64,000 nucleotides of DNA, taken from Beroe forskalii. Lineage: Eukaryota; Ctenophora; Nuda; Beroida; Beroidae. The notes under the pieces were generated by a model. That model had not been told where the DNA came from, ran no database searches, and saw only the letters and a program-made list of their open reading frames with translations. Position numbers and translations under genes: made by a program. Every line of letters begins with the position of its first letter. Positions within the stretch are counted from its first letter, which is position 1. Positions 1 through 13,300 of the stretch are shown piece after piece. The stretch lies in NCBI GenBank assembly GCA_011033025.1, contig WFMF01000561.1, forward strand, positions 39,583 to 103,582. Direction: 5' to 3'.

Positions 1-363
1 ACAAAGAAGACTTTTTCGGTGGCGGAATGGAAGGATCGTGGGGTAACAAATCTTAAATTTAAAGTGGCAGACCACGTTGGGGCCGCATCCCTCGATCAAG
101 TGAAGGAAATAATTGATTTTATCGAGGAAATAGGGGGCTCAGGGAAGCAAGTGTACGTTCACTGTAAAGCAGGCAAAGGGAGAAGTGCAAGTGTCGTGAT
201 GTGCTACTTGTGCCGAAAACACGGGATTTCACCCGGCCAAAGTTTTGACTTGTTGAAAAGTAAGAGACAACAAATTGACTTAGGTGCAAAGCAGTGGCGA
301 CTTGTTCATAAGTACTGTAATACTGTTTTGTTACAAGACGATAGCGTTGTTGTAGAAAAGTAG
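1..363 (+). CDS. PTPMT1-like dual-specificity phosphatase, 3' end (5' partial)
   Basis: The frame is open from base 1 to the TAG at 361-363 and has no ATG near its left edge, so this is the last exon, or the tail, of a longer gene. It carries the cysteine phosphatase signature C-x5-R as HCKAGKGRSAS (codons near 168-200), preceded by VYV. The loop, the helix after it and the C-terminal W-x-L-V-H segment resemble PTPMT1, a mitochondrial phosphatase that dephosphorylates phosphatidylglycerophosphate in cardiolipin synthesis. The general-acid Asp is probably in the ADHVG stretch about 35 residues upstream. The gene converges on TBC1D19 (1365). The substrate is inferred from the family; related PTPMT1-like or plant-type DSPs are alternatives. 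Confidence 0.75.
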   Translation, partial: TKKTFSVAEWKDRGVTNLKFKVADHVGAASLDQVKEIIDFIEEIGGSGKQVYVHCKAGKGRSASVVMCYLCRKHGISPGQSFDLLKSKRQQIDLGAKQWRLVHKYCNTVLLQDDSVVVEK

Positions 364-426
364 AAACTTAGTTGAAGGAATGATTTTAGAGCTTTTAAAC
401 GTCTTTGCTAATTTTTTTTTTTCTTG

Positions 427-432
427 AATAAA
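427..432 (+). promoter_or_regulatory. Poly(A) signal of the PTPMT1-like gene
   Basis: AATAAA lies 64 bases after the stop codon, just past a run of T residues, in the position expected for the cleavage signal of the preceding gene. Confidence 0.6.
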
Positions 433-1364
433 GCGGATATTTTATTTTGTTTCTGTAATAGTTTCTGTTATGATCTTTTTAATACCTTAAACTTTTTTAC
501 TTAATTTATACCTTTGCAATGTACCTTGCTAATGATTTTATTACGATTAAATTAAATTAAATATCGATTTAATTAATATTATTTAGGCTACTAAAGCTTA
601 CTGGATTCTGAGATACTCAACTTAAATTCTAATGCGCTATTCATTACTCATTGTACTAAGTAATTCTCCAATTATCTTTAAAACTTATAGTTATCCCAAT
701 TGTAATCACCTGTTAAACATAATCGTGTGCTAATCATGAGGGACAAGTTGAACAATGAAATTATGAAACGTATTTTCCAGTAAGAATAACAAAACATTAA
801 ATTTCTGAAAATATTTACATTTTATACAATACAAATATTAAATTAAATGATAAAGCTGGACAAACTTTCTCTGATCTGACTTGAGTATATAAAATTAAAA
901 GCTGTCAGTTGGTAAAAGGATAACCAACCACATTTGAGATATTTAACAGTAATAATATAAAAATAAAGAGGGAGACAATAAGATACCAATTAATGCTGAT
1001 TGGCAACGAATTATATTCCAAATTAGACCTTATTTAACCGGCCCTTAAAGACCAAACCGGCTTTGCAATTTTTTCCTTAAGACTGGTTAAATTGAAAGTC
1101 AATTAATTAAGTAACCACTGTCCAGTGTCTACTATACACCGTCCAACTTAAGCGTTTATTAATGAAACTTCAAGTCCACTGGGGCCTGAGTATTCTGATA
1201 CTGTAGTAAGTATTCATTGCATCTGTTCGATCATCATCATTAAATGAGTAGTCCAGGAAACTTTTCGTAGGAAAGATTCATGTCAATACAAGTCCGATGT
1301 CTGAATTTTGGACCTCTTTGAAGTCTGCTACTGCAGATAGCACCAGGATACTACGGGATAACTT
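433..1364. other. Convergent intergenic region
   Basis: AT-rich sequence between the PTPMT1-like stop and the TBC1D19 stop. I see no coding frame, hairpin element or tandem array. It should contain the 3' UTR and poly(A) site of the minus-strand TBC1D19 transcript. Confidence 0.5.
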
Positions 1365-4300
1365 TTAAACGGGATGCAGTATCCTTGCGTACAAACAGTA
1401 CTGTAGCAGGGGGATGACTTTGAGGTTTGAAATGTCATGTAGGACTGCCTCAGCTTCAGATGGTGTGGTCACCTGGGTAGTTGGATAAAGGTTTATAAGG
1501 GATGGCTCATTTCATTATTTCGAGGGAAAAGTGGTATCATAAATTCTCAATAGTAAATAAAGCCAGTACGAATTATTAATTAATTTCGAAATTAAATATA
1601 ACGATGCATCAGCAATAGCTCAATTAAGCAATTAGATTGTCTGGGCATACAGAAAGTTCGAAGTGGTGCATTAATGTTGACTCAAGATAGATGTTCTGGC
1701 AGCTTTCACTTTTCATAATACTAATACGCAGCATGTGCCAGAGAATGCAAAGCATTTTTGCTCATTAAACAGTCAACAAACGTTTAACAAGTCATTAACG
1801 GCAACCACTTCGTCGTATGCTGTCTGTTCGTACCTCCATTAGGTTGTTTCGTCTGAACGCGAATATAGCAACAGCCAGGACAGGCAGAATTTCCAGAGTG
1901 TTGTAGCCGATAATCCTGTCCCAGAGTAGAAGCAACTGAGAGGTGTCCAGGTACCCTACAAAACATAACAATTATATTCTAGTACTGCAGGTGTCGCGAG
2001 GCGGGGGGGATGGGGGAATGGGGATGGTCCACAAATTTCCAATTCGTACGGCACCATCTTTATGATTTCTACGCAAGGGATCGTTCGCATATCACGTAAT
2101 CAATTTTTGGCCGATTTTAACCCCCCATTCCCCTCGTAATCAAGTTTACAGTAGTTGTATTTGTTACAATAACATGTAACGTAATCATTCAGAAACTGAA
2201 CCCCCCCCCCCTAAGTGATTACGTAATATGTGGACGATCCCTTAAAATGGCATTCCATCGAACATAGCAACGTAGAAAATCCAAGACTATTTTTTTCATT
2301 TAAAAAAGTTAAATCTCTGTCTTCATATGCTGTCTTATCATGGCTATCTCCTACTAGTACTAAATGGGTATCAGTAAAGCTCACCTGCGAAGGCGTGCAT
2401 GAGCCAGTTGAAAGCGTGTTTGAGGGGGTGGGAGCCCATCTCTCGAAGATGGTAGAAGAGTTGGGGCTGGTGGGTTTGGAGCAGGGTCTCAAATTGGAGA
2501 CACAGGGACAGGATTCCTGAAATCAACCATGTTTACAGTTCTTGCATAAATAATATGGAGTTTTAAATTAGGGGCGATGTATAATTTTTGAACTCTGGAA
2601 AGATTTTTAGAGATTATTGTGTCTGAAAATACGTGTTGAAATGAATGGGAAAGCTCTCCAATAATAGGGCGAAGAACGCAGTCAGATAATTGTAGTAATA
2701 CTTTGGACTCCATTGTGTAGTCACGTTAACTCCAACCTGGCCTGTTAACCATTCATACCAGTCCTCATGCTTGCAGGCAAACTATAACCTGATGATTGAC
2801 CAGATTCTGTCATCGGGATTATCCCCTGTTTTGAAGTTTTAAACCAATCCACTTCCAGCAAACCCCACGGACGCGGACAGAGAATAGACAATTAAACGTC
2901 ACAAATTTGCCCTTCTTAATCACAATAACGACGTCACGTTCGGTTGCTAAGGTGATTGTTTGCGGAGATATACCCTGCGTGCGAAAAATAGGCGGATATT
3001 TTCAACAATTCGGCAGCGGGCACAATGTAAATGACGTCTTCATGACCGCCTATTCATTAATACCGAACGTACCTTGCTCGTGGCTGGAGAGCGAGTGAAG
3101 GCGGAAGAAATAGCGGGTGTAGAAGGCGAGAAAGACGTTGTAGATGATGACCGGGTCGCTCCAGATGAAACACATGGGCGCCAGGTAGAAGGAAAATCCG
3201 TGGAAGGGAATGATGCCGTTCGGAGGGTAGGTTACCGTGTGTTCTGCGGAAATTAGGTTTCTAGGTTACTGTATGGTTAGGTTACTGTGAAATGGGAGGC
3301 TTTTAGGTTATTAAACTGCATCAACATGATAGAGCAGCATGTTGTGAGGATGGGTTATTGCTTTGTAGACAATAAGAATAAGTGTTGATGTTGCTTAAAC
3401 TCTCCAATGGTCACGTATTCACAGTAATTAAGGAATAATATGCAATTCGTATTATGCCGCTGTTCATGCGTCCAAACCCGTTCAATTTGAAAGTACTAAA
3501 GTAGACGCGTCGAGTTCAACTCAGTATTGTTCAACTGTTTTAAGTAGGTATGAATAGATCGCGAGAAATAAAATCTCTCCTGTACCCATTTTGCTGCATG
3601 TAAAGGCGTGAGGTGGGTTGGCTGAGGTGTTCTTACCCATGTTGCTGCGCGTGAAGGCGTGAGGTGGGTTGGCTGAGGTAGACTTACCCATTTTGCTGCG
3701 AGTGAAGGCGTGAGGTGGGTTAGCTGAGGTGGTCTTACCCATGTTGCTGCGAGTGAAGGCGTGAGGTGGGTTGGCTGATTCTTACCCATGTTGCTGCGTG
3801 TGAAGGCGTGAGGTGGGTTGGCTGAGGTAGTCTTACCCATGTTGCTGCGCGTGAAGGCGTGAGGTGGGTTGGCTGAGGTGTTCTTAACCATGTTGCTGCG
3901 TGTGAAGGAGTGAGGTGGGTTGGCTGAGGTGTTCTTACCCATGTTGCTACGAGTGAAGGCGTGAGGTGGGTTGGCTGAGGTATTCTTACCCATGTTGCTG
4001 CGAGTGAAGGCGTGAGGTGGGTTGGCTGAGGTGTTCTTACCCATGTTGCTGCGTGTGAAGGCGTGAGGTGGGTTGGCTGAGGTGGTCCGGAAGTGCTCCA
4101 GAAGGTGGGTATCCCTGCTGAAGCAAAGGAGGATCTGCACCACCAAGTCTTCGAACACGAAGTAAGCCTCGTGGTTACCGGCCGTTAGTCGGACATCTTG
4201 CAGGAAGAGCCGGTCTACCAATAGCTCGTACCTATAGGATAATGTCATGGAATTAGGGCTATGAGGCGGCAGTTCAATTAGTAGGTATATGAGATCTTTA

Positions 4301-7300
4301 GTAAAGGTTATTACCAGAGGGATTGTCGATGCATCTTATGAATAGTGGTAGTCTTTAGTATTGTGGAATGTGGATGCGATAAATTTAAAGACATCATTTT
4401 ATCAGTTATAGATATTCTCCTTTTTTTAATGACTTGAAAATTGTAGTTCTGACAGCCGCTCATTCACAGTTGCTGATAACTCACTTGAATTTGAAAACGC
4501 TAAGTAATATCTCACTTGAAAACGCTACGTGACAACTCACTTGAAAACGCTAGCTCGCAGCTGGTGGTAGTACTGGTGATCGTGAGGGGTCAGGTTCACC
4601 CCCAGAGCAAGGAGCCACAGCTCACCTCTCTGAGTGGGGTAGCACCCCTGCTGCAGGTATCTCTGGGCCGTGGGGGTGTACCCCAGCTGAACGGCCTGAA
4701 GTGAGGTAGGGGTGAGGGAGCAATTCATAGGAACTGGTTGAAGTGAGGGAGAGCAATTCACAGGAACTGGTTGAAGTGAGGTAGGGGTGAAAGAGAGTAA
4801 TTCATAGGAACTGGTTGAAGTGAGGCAGGCTTGAGGAAGAGCAATAAAGCCCAGTTGTCAGACGTTGTCACGCGCGCGAAGAGGGTCAAACAACGTCTGA
4901 CAATGGCCCAAGGGTGAGGATTTGATTAAAAACATTGATAATCATGGTTACACAATTGTCAAATAAGAATTATGCCTGACGTCTTAAAATTGGAATCTTA
5001 TTCTTATATAAGGGTTCGGGTGAATAATTTAAACATTTGCCTATTACAAACGTTAGGGGCCATCCATTAAGGACGTCCGCAATGAGGGGGGAGGGGGGAG
5101 TCTGACCAATGCGGACGTTTGCGGACATAGGGGGGAGGGGGGTGTTTGGCCTAATGCGGACGTCCGCAAATTATGGAAATTTTGGCCGAGTTGACGGTCA
5201 TTTAACCAGAAAATCGTGAAATTTCGGGCCCAGAAATGATGAACCAAAAGATTTTCATAAAAAATGCGGACGTCCTGGGGGGAGGGAGGGGTTTCTGAAA
5301 TGCGGACGTTTGCGGACAAGGGGGAGGGAGGGGTCTAAAATGGCCGAAAATTTGCGGACGTCCTTTATGGATGGCCCCTTAATGATCTATATCAGGTCAA
5401 TCTTCGTTAACTGCTCCATTAAATATTCCTAAATTCCAAGCGGAACCTCGTAAATATTAGACACTCGTACATTCATCACTTAGCGATAATTCATCACTTG
5501 ATAATCAATAGCAATAGCAATGTAATTGAATATTTAATGTACGAGCCGGATTGGATGTGGTCTTACTCGTAGAGGTTTGGAACTAAGGATAAACAAATGC
5601 CTTCTTACGGTTTAATGTTTACATTTGGCTAACCATACTCCAACTCCAAGTTGATTTGATCAAAGCATCGTGCTTATAAATCGATTTTTCGCATTTTCGC
5701 CTCATGCCTAAAAAGTGTGACCCGGAGCATAGTCAAGTTGATCGCCTTTCGGGCCAATTTTTTCTAGTTGTTATGAGCACTGGGGTCAACTTTTAAGCAC
5801 AGGAAAAGGGTCTTTTGAATCTAAATAGTACCTTGACGCCGAGTCTTTGCCATTCTGCATTGGTCCCCTCAATGTCGTCTGCCCCCGTTTGGAAGTGGTG
5901 AGTTGAGAGGTTGGAGAACAGCACCCTCAGTTGCTGAGTCGTCTTCAGATGCAGTCGGACCTGCGAGGCAAGGTTAGCTCATGAGCTCCATCGACGGCAA
6001 ATTAGACCCGTTCTAGACAGGGATTTTTGAGGGGCTATTAATAGCTCGAGCTATAGCTCGAGCAAGCCTGTCTAGAATGGGATTTTTCGATGACCCCGGC
6101 TATAGTACCGGCTATAGGAGGGGTAATTAGTTGGAGTTAAACAAATGCTATAGCTCCGGCTATAGTTCGGGTCATCATTCCTGTCTCCAGAAAGCACTCT
6201 GACCCCAGCTATAGCTCTCTCTGATACACGTGACCCTGTCACGTGGTGCGCGTCATGAAAACAACGCGAAATAGGAAGCAGATCGTAGTTACGCATCATA
6301 TCATTTGTTATTGTAACATTACACCTTTTTGCACACGTGACACTAGGCGTAAGCTGACAGGAGCTATAGCTCGAGCAGCCCTGTCTAGAAAGAATTTTGT
6401 ATCGGACGATATCCTGGGTCGGCGTAAAGGGTCACCCTGTATAGAAAGACAGAAAGTAACTCCGACCCGAGCTATAGCTCGGGCTATAGCCCCTGAGAGC
6501 TCCTGTCTAGAACAGGTCTTAGTTAAAAACTTTATTTTATTTTTTTTTTAAAGTTTTTAGTGTTTTTTTGGTTTTAACACTTTGCCCAAGAGACCGGAAA
6601 GATTTCCAGTTGAAATTGACCATTGACCGGCATGCGAAATAGTAACAATCAACTCGTTAAATGATTGGTCAAGACGATTTTGGGGTCCAATATCAAATAT
6701 GATGAAATCGAATATACTATATAGCGTCGCCCATGGTAGTGTTTAAATTTAATATCACATGCACCTCAAATGTAATTAAACCATGAGGAAGTCTTCCATA
6801 GTATTGCTCATCTGCAAAAACTAGTAACTTGTTAAGTTATTAAGGTATTACTGCATTGTAAGAGCCATGTAATTATAAAATCCTTAGGTATCTTCTTTTG
6901 TTAATCAAATTCATAATTAATAAGAAGGAATGAGGAACGACTTAACATTTGACATAGGCAGTAGAAGAATATATGTAAGTTTGCAATTCGCTTAATAACC
7001 ATAGTGAATTTAGATGTGTAATGAATATTATTATGTATTATCACATGACCTCACAAAGTCTCAACATAATTCGTTAACTATTTGATTGGTACTGACTATT
7101 CTACGGCCAAACAACAATATTTCTTCACACTCGGGTCTGACGACCCTCGTTCGGATTCATCGCTTTAGCTAGTAGATTTTTCAGTGCTCCTTTATTAAAA
7201 TCAAATGTAATTTTTAGCTTTTTTGCACTTTTATTCAGTGACCGTATCACCAAACTTACACGGTCACTAAAACAAGCTTGTGGGGGTATAATATTAAAAT

Positions 7301-10300
7301 TATGTATCATCACATTATCTCACAAAGTCTCAACAGGTTGCATGATTCTTTAACTATTTGATTGCAGATAATTCGATTAACGGAAGGCGCGACTCGATGA
7401 CGAACTCCGCCTATCAGTCGACCTGCACACCTGATAATGCGTAATTCTCTCGAATCGTTACTTAAAAACCTCACCGCCACATAATAACTGAACTTCGAAT
7501 CTTCTAGTGCTGTTTTTTATAACAAATAGTGATAGGAAATGATGTGTTTTTACTAGGATATTGCTCATTGTTCGTAGTAAAGAATCGCACTGAAATTCGA
7601 AACTAGGAAGTTTTGCTGGAAACGCCACTTTAGGTCTGGTATCTATTTGATCGTTACTCACTTCTACAATTTGACTTATTTTTATCGCATCACTTCCAGT
7701 TCATCCAAATCACATTACTGAGTTTTCTTTTGGTTCCATAACCAGCAGCACGCGGCACAGATGTCGCCATATCAGCTGAGAACCATTCTCAGATTTCCAG
7801 AAAGGCGCCACATTTCACCATGACTCGATTGTCATTCTCTTGACATCTGCCCGCTGCCGGGCAACTGCGTACAACACCCTCAGATTTAATGGTCACATAG
7901 AAACAATAGGCGGGTAACGGGTTCAGGCACTATAAATAGGCAGGCAATGTATAGGTCACGACCCTGGACCTAAATCGTTATTCTTTATACCTTTTATATC
8001 CCTAACCAGTCTAACCTTTGCAATAATCCTTTCCTGGACCCTCACCATATACCATCCCTAACATAACCCGAACCATATCCGAGTATCCGGCTGCATAAAC
8101 CCCTTCCTGTCTATTATTTGTGCATAACCTCGCCTATTTTTCCTGTGTGATCTGAAGGGGTAATTTACTAAACACAACCACAGATTACTTACTTCGCATA
8201 CTCACTCCACGGCCCACCTCACGCACTCCACTTCTGCTGCCACTCACTTTACTTCGCAAACCCCACTCACCCGAATCAGAACCCACTCACCCGAATCAAA
8301 CCCCACTCACCTGAATCAAACCCCACTCACCTGAATCACAACCCACTCACCTGAATGAAACCCCACTCACCTGAATGAAACCCCACTCACCTGGATGAAA
8401 CCCCACTCACCTGAATCAAACCCCACTCACCTGAATCAAACCCCACTCACCTGGATCAAACCCCACTCACCTGAATCAAACCCCACACGCTCGTTCCCGA
8501 TCTCTCGTTCACGTCCGAATGATCGTATATCTTTGCTGTGTAGTTCGGTGACGATAGTGACGTCAGCACTTCCATGAAGTCCTTGGGAGCGTAAACTGGC
8601 CGTATGTCGCCCATGTTCTCATCTCCGAACGCCATGTCCTTCCACTTCTGCGTGAAGTCCGCCTGCTCCCGGATAGTCCTCATCCGAGCCAGAGGAATGG
8701 TTTTCTCAGTGCACATCGTGTTGATGCTCTTGAGAATGCGCTTTTCCCACCGACTCTGCAACGGTGGAGAGATGTTAGTAAAAGTGTTCACATCACTTTC
8801 AGTTGATTTCCAACTGTGTCTTTATGACACTAAGTTCATATAACGCGGTTATATTCTATCGCAAGTATAGGATAATCAGTCCATTTCTACTCAGGTTTGG
8901 GCATGAGAAAAAGCATCACTCATCAGATAACTCCTTCTGCATAGCTCTTTTACTGCAGGGTATTATAATGGTATTGTTTAGTGTCCCCGTTTAAACCATG
9001 GCCACGCTGTCATGAGCACGGAGAAGCAACATGCTCTCCTGTTACTATTTAACTCTTCGCACGAGAAATAGGCGGTTTAACGTCATCAACTCACTACATC
9101 ATGATATGATAATGACATCATTCTACCCGCCTATTTCTCGAGCGCAGCGTATAGAGCGATTCTATTCTGCTTCACCACATGCAAGATTTTATCGGGTTGT
9201 TATGGCGCCTGCAGGCTCTGACATTTATGTTTACAGTAACACAACTTTTCTATCGCCTGTTGATATATCCTGTGACCTGTACCCATACTTTACATTTAAC
9301 CAGGTTTTAACTTGGGTTTAACAAAAAGTCTTGGAACTTTTATAAGATAGGATCGAGCTTCAAAGGGTAAAACGGCCTGAGATTACAATATTTAATTCCG
9401 CGATTCTTAGTGAAGCTTAGACATGTATTCGGTATGAACTACAAGTTTAGCTGGCATCATTAGCCCGGTAATTGTAGAAATAAGAAAAATTTATCCGGTA
9501 AGACCTGAATAATCCGAATATCTATTCATAATCATTGAGGATAAACCTGCAATTGATAAATGCCGGACGGTTAATCCATAGTGATGGTCTCGGATAGCAA
9601 GTTAGTGACGTCATATACACCTTGATTTTCGCTTTTATTCTTCTCCGGAAATAATATGCAAGGAAAAGCAATGAACAGGCATATTTCAATGGATATACCT
9701 ATCAACTATTCCTCACTATTTTATATTTTATGTCGAATGTCGGATATACTAACTTTTTACTGATCTGCCTTGCCGCCTGACTTTGCTTCTCATTTCTTTG
9801 TGCAAGAGTGGAGAGTAGACTTTACTTAAAGAACGCTCTCATTGTTCTCGTTGCTGTCTATGCTATAATACATAGACAATCGCCTGATCGGTTCCATATT
9901 GGTTTAGACCCTCACCCCTCGGGCTGCGGATCTAGACTACATAGTGGATACATCGTCCGGGCTGCACCTTTAAAAACTAAGGGGGCCTAAAATCTAAATT
10001 TCCAGAAGCAAATTTTCATTTTTCAAGCTTAAATTTTCACTAAGCAGCAATATAACGGGTGATGACTATTTATCTGGAATTATTTCAATGTATTCTTGTG
10101 GCCAAATCGAGATCATGTTAGAGCTCAGATGTGCTTATTCTGGACCTAAAAAGTCTGCTGATTCAGAATAACATCATGAGAAAATTTGAAAACCCTGTTT
10201 TCCCATGCTACTGGCCGATTAGTTTGAGGGGGTACAAAAAAATCTTGCACAAATTCAAAGATTGACTTCCTGACATATGATCGGAAAATTGCATACAGGA

Positions 10301-13300
10301 GCATTCCCATCAGTTGCCATCTAGGTTTATTCATGAACTTCGTCAGCTGAGACACTAATGAAGACCTCTGCATGCATTTTCGTTGAATATCAAGAAAATT
10401 CTTGGATTTTAGAGCTGAAATCACGCCAAATTTCTGGAAAAAGGTGTGTGTTTTTTTGCTACACCAGGCATTAAGAAAGTCTTAGAACAGGACCTAGGTG
10501 GTCTGAACACTCAGATTTGATGGCAGGGACCTCATTAAACATAACTCATGTCTTTGGACCACTTCCATTCATTGGTATGCAGAATTGTGGATTAACAATT
10601 GCCCAAAATTGCAGTTTTATGAAAGTGACATTATCCTAAAATTGACGATTTCAAACACGTTTTAGGTTCTATAGGGTCACCACTGGATAAGTTAGTGATG
10701 CTACTTACTGCAGTCACTCTTGAGACCCTCCTGCTCAGAATCATCCCATAGTAAGGCTTAAATAACACTTTTGGAGATAATTATTGTCATTTAAATCTTG
10801 TGCAAGATTTTTTTGTACCTTCTCAAACAAATCGGCCAGTAGCATGGGAAAACAGGGTTTTAAAATTTTCTCATGATGTTATTCTGAATCAGCAGACTTT
10901 TTGGATCCAGAATAATCATATTTGAGCTCTAACATGATCTCGATTTGCCCACAAGAATACATTGAAATAATTCCAGATAATTAGTCATCACCCGTTAGAT
11001 AAAAAATGTCTTTTTGTTTGTTTAAATTCTGAAATAAGTGAATTTCAAGGTATTTCTGTTTAACTGAAAATCTATTTCACTCTATTTTTATGTTTAAATT
11101 TTGCATAAATCTTAGGAGAAGGTGAGGAAAAAGGGAGCTTTTTGAAAACTAGGGAGCCTGGCCACTTCTTGGCCCAGTCTCTATATGTATGATTTATAGT
11201 GAAGCTCAGACGGATGTTCGGTATTACTTTTTATGGCATAATGACCCTAAATGAAAATATTCATTAATTTATTTATTTATTAAGGCAGTACCTGCGATTA
11301 ATAAACGCCAGACGGTTATTTCATCTTGACAGTTTGAAGTGGTAAGTTACCCAAGGTAATCACTTCATACGACCAACTTGTCACATTTGTGAGTGACTAT
11401 CTTTCTAAGGAGGAAACATGCAAAGAACGGACATATTTAAATAAACATCTATATTCTATCAACATTTCCACTATAACTTCTAAGTTTTAACTGATATCCC
11501 TTGCCGCCTGACTTTGCATTGTTCAAGAGATGAGATAAATGAATATAATAAAAACGTGAGTTTATTTACCAGTTTTATTACTATAGCTTACTTAATATAT
11601 TATGTAGAAGAACGACGTCTATAAGTACAATTTACATTTAAAAGTCAATGTACTGACACTTTAGGTGCTATCCTGTTAGTCGAACTAACCAATCTCCAAT
11701 AAAGTCTGTCAACACGTTGAGATAATCTGAAACCAGGCTCGTTCTAAGTAACTGTAAATTCTCTTCAGCCCTACTTAATAAGAGGTACTACTATTATAAA
11801 TATAAAAGTCGTATATATTACCAAGCACGATTTAGAGCTCAGCAGTAAGAGTACCCCGTACTGATTACTTATCTGTTATATTTGCCATTTACCCAGGTCT
11901 GTCGCTAGAATGTATGTGATCCATGTAAATGCAGTGAAAAAGAAAACAAGGTGATCTGACCTCATCATCTCACTACTTTTAGTCTCACTGATAACGTCAT
12001 TTGTAATTGCTTGGACTACTATAAATAAACCATGCACAGCACTTAAAGACTTCAGTTACAGTCTACGACTTGCACAAAACCTGAAGACGTGATTGGTTAG
12101 AATTGTAGTTCCCTCAGATTTCATTCGAGATGGTCTGAGAACAAAAGAACGTGTACGTTAGTTCTGGACGTCAAACTAGGAATGCTAAACTCTTTTTTAT
12201 AGCCCTCATTACTTCATCAATCCATTTATATTTCCTTGTTTTGTCTGCTAGTTCTTCACGTGTTTGTTTTGCATTTCTTTTTTGCATTTCTTCTACTTTA
12301 TTCTGGTAACAAGAAGCAGGGGCCAGTAAGCCATCGGGGTAGCAGCAACGAGTTCGATTAGGTGAAATATAATTCGATTAAAATAATATATGTGGATTCT
12401 TCTATCTAGCGATGAAGAGATGCTATTAACATTAAAACAAGATTAAATAAAAACCCGTACTATTGTTATTCACTGAATAGAAACAGCCTCATCGAATAAC
12501 AAATGAAGAAAACGTATGTAACTAGATTATTACTATGTTTGGGACATCTGTTTCTGTGTAGATTTGGAATTTCCCAATATGTGGGAATATTTCACCATAG
12601 CACTAATTTTCTAAGGTAGAAACATCGTTATTCTTATTTCTGGAGTTATTTTTGATGCGGTCCAGCGCTTATGAAGAACACATTTGAAATTGGTCTCTGA
12701 GTCTCCTTCCTACGATAATCACGCTAATTTCAAGCTTATCAAGTTACCCTAGCCCTGAAATTTACTGATAAAGTGGCCACCTTGTCTCACCCAACTGATC
12801 TCCTGTGTTAGTTCGGGTCTGTTTGCTTCTTGAAGCACACCGACAACGATTACCAAACTTTTATCATTACAACCCTTTGTCACGCTAAGCTGATGTGCCG
12901 TTCTGTGTAATTACTCCAACTTTTCTCTGGTTTCTTCGAGCTCTCTTCACGTCTGCGTTGTATCAGTGTGGTCTTTGTTGATTCTGCTCTACTCACATGA
13001 TTATACCTATTAGTAATCACAACGCGGAGCCAAATGCAAATCAAGGGCATCATAATAAACTATAAAATCTTAAAATAGAGCACATCAAGGCAATGCGATC
13101 AAGTTTGAATGGCAGGTCGAGGTAGGAGGTCACTTAATGCAATTTCAGCTCATTATGTGATCATGCTGCTGTCTAGGACCGTGGCGCCGTTAGTCACTTT
13201 GTCTTTCTTTAGTCATGTGCCTGTGCAGTAGACCTTGCTTTTTCTAAAGCCTCTTTCATAATAGTATTTTAATGTACAAGCCACACTCCACAGTACGGAA

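Larger units (their letters stand above)
2911..11886. repeat. Segmental duplication, copy A
   Basis: From CCTTCTTAAT at 2911 the sequence is nearly identical, in the same orientation, to 55710-64000; identity continues to the right edge of the window, so copy A extends at least to 11886. It covers five TBC1D19 exons (3243-3073 up to 8755-8471) and their introns. Copy A holds three transposon insertions that copy B lacks, and B holds one that A lacks. Copy A is the functional one: its exons join to exons outside the duplication in correct phase. Confidence 0.9.

Noticed and set aside
2907..3256. Plus-strand frames of 60-63 codons repeated at 55703-56055
   Set aside because: They recur because of the segmental duplication and lie antisense to the TBC1D19 exon at 3243-3073.
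3496..4248. 250-codon frame with repeated SANPPHAFTRSNMG peptide, as a novel repeat protein
   Set aside because: The first part is TBC1D19 exon 6; the rest is its intron, made of the 51-bp splice-site array, with a donor in each unit. The normal next exon (3243) fits the donor at 4041 in phase.
8395..8577. PESNPTH repeat protein
   Set aside because: Antisense reading of the 20-bp splice-donor array.
10146..10424. 92-codon frame in the TA-flanked element as a transposase
   Set aside because: No recognisable catalytic motif, and it partly overlaps the inverted repeat; kept only as an unknown.
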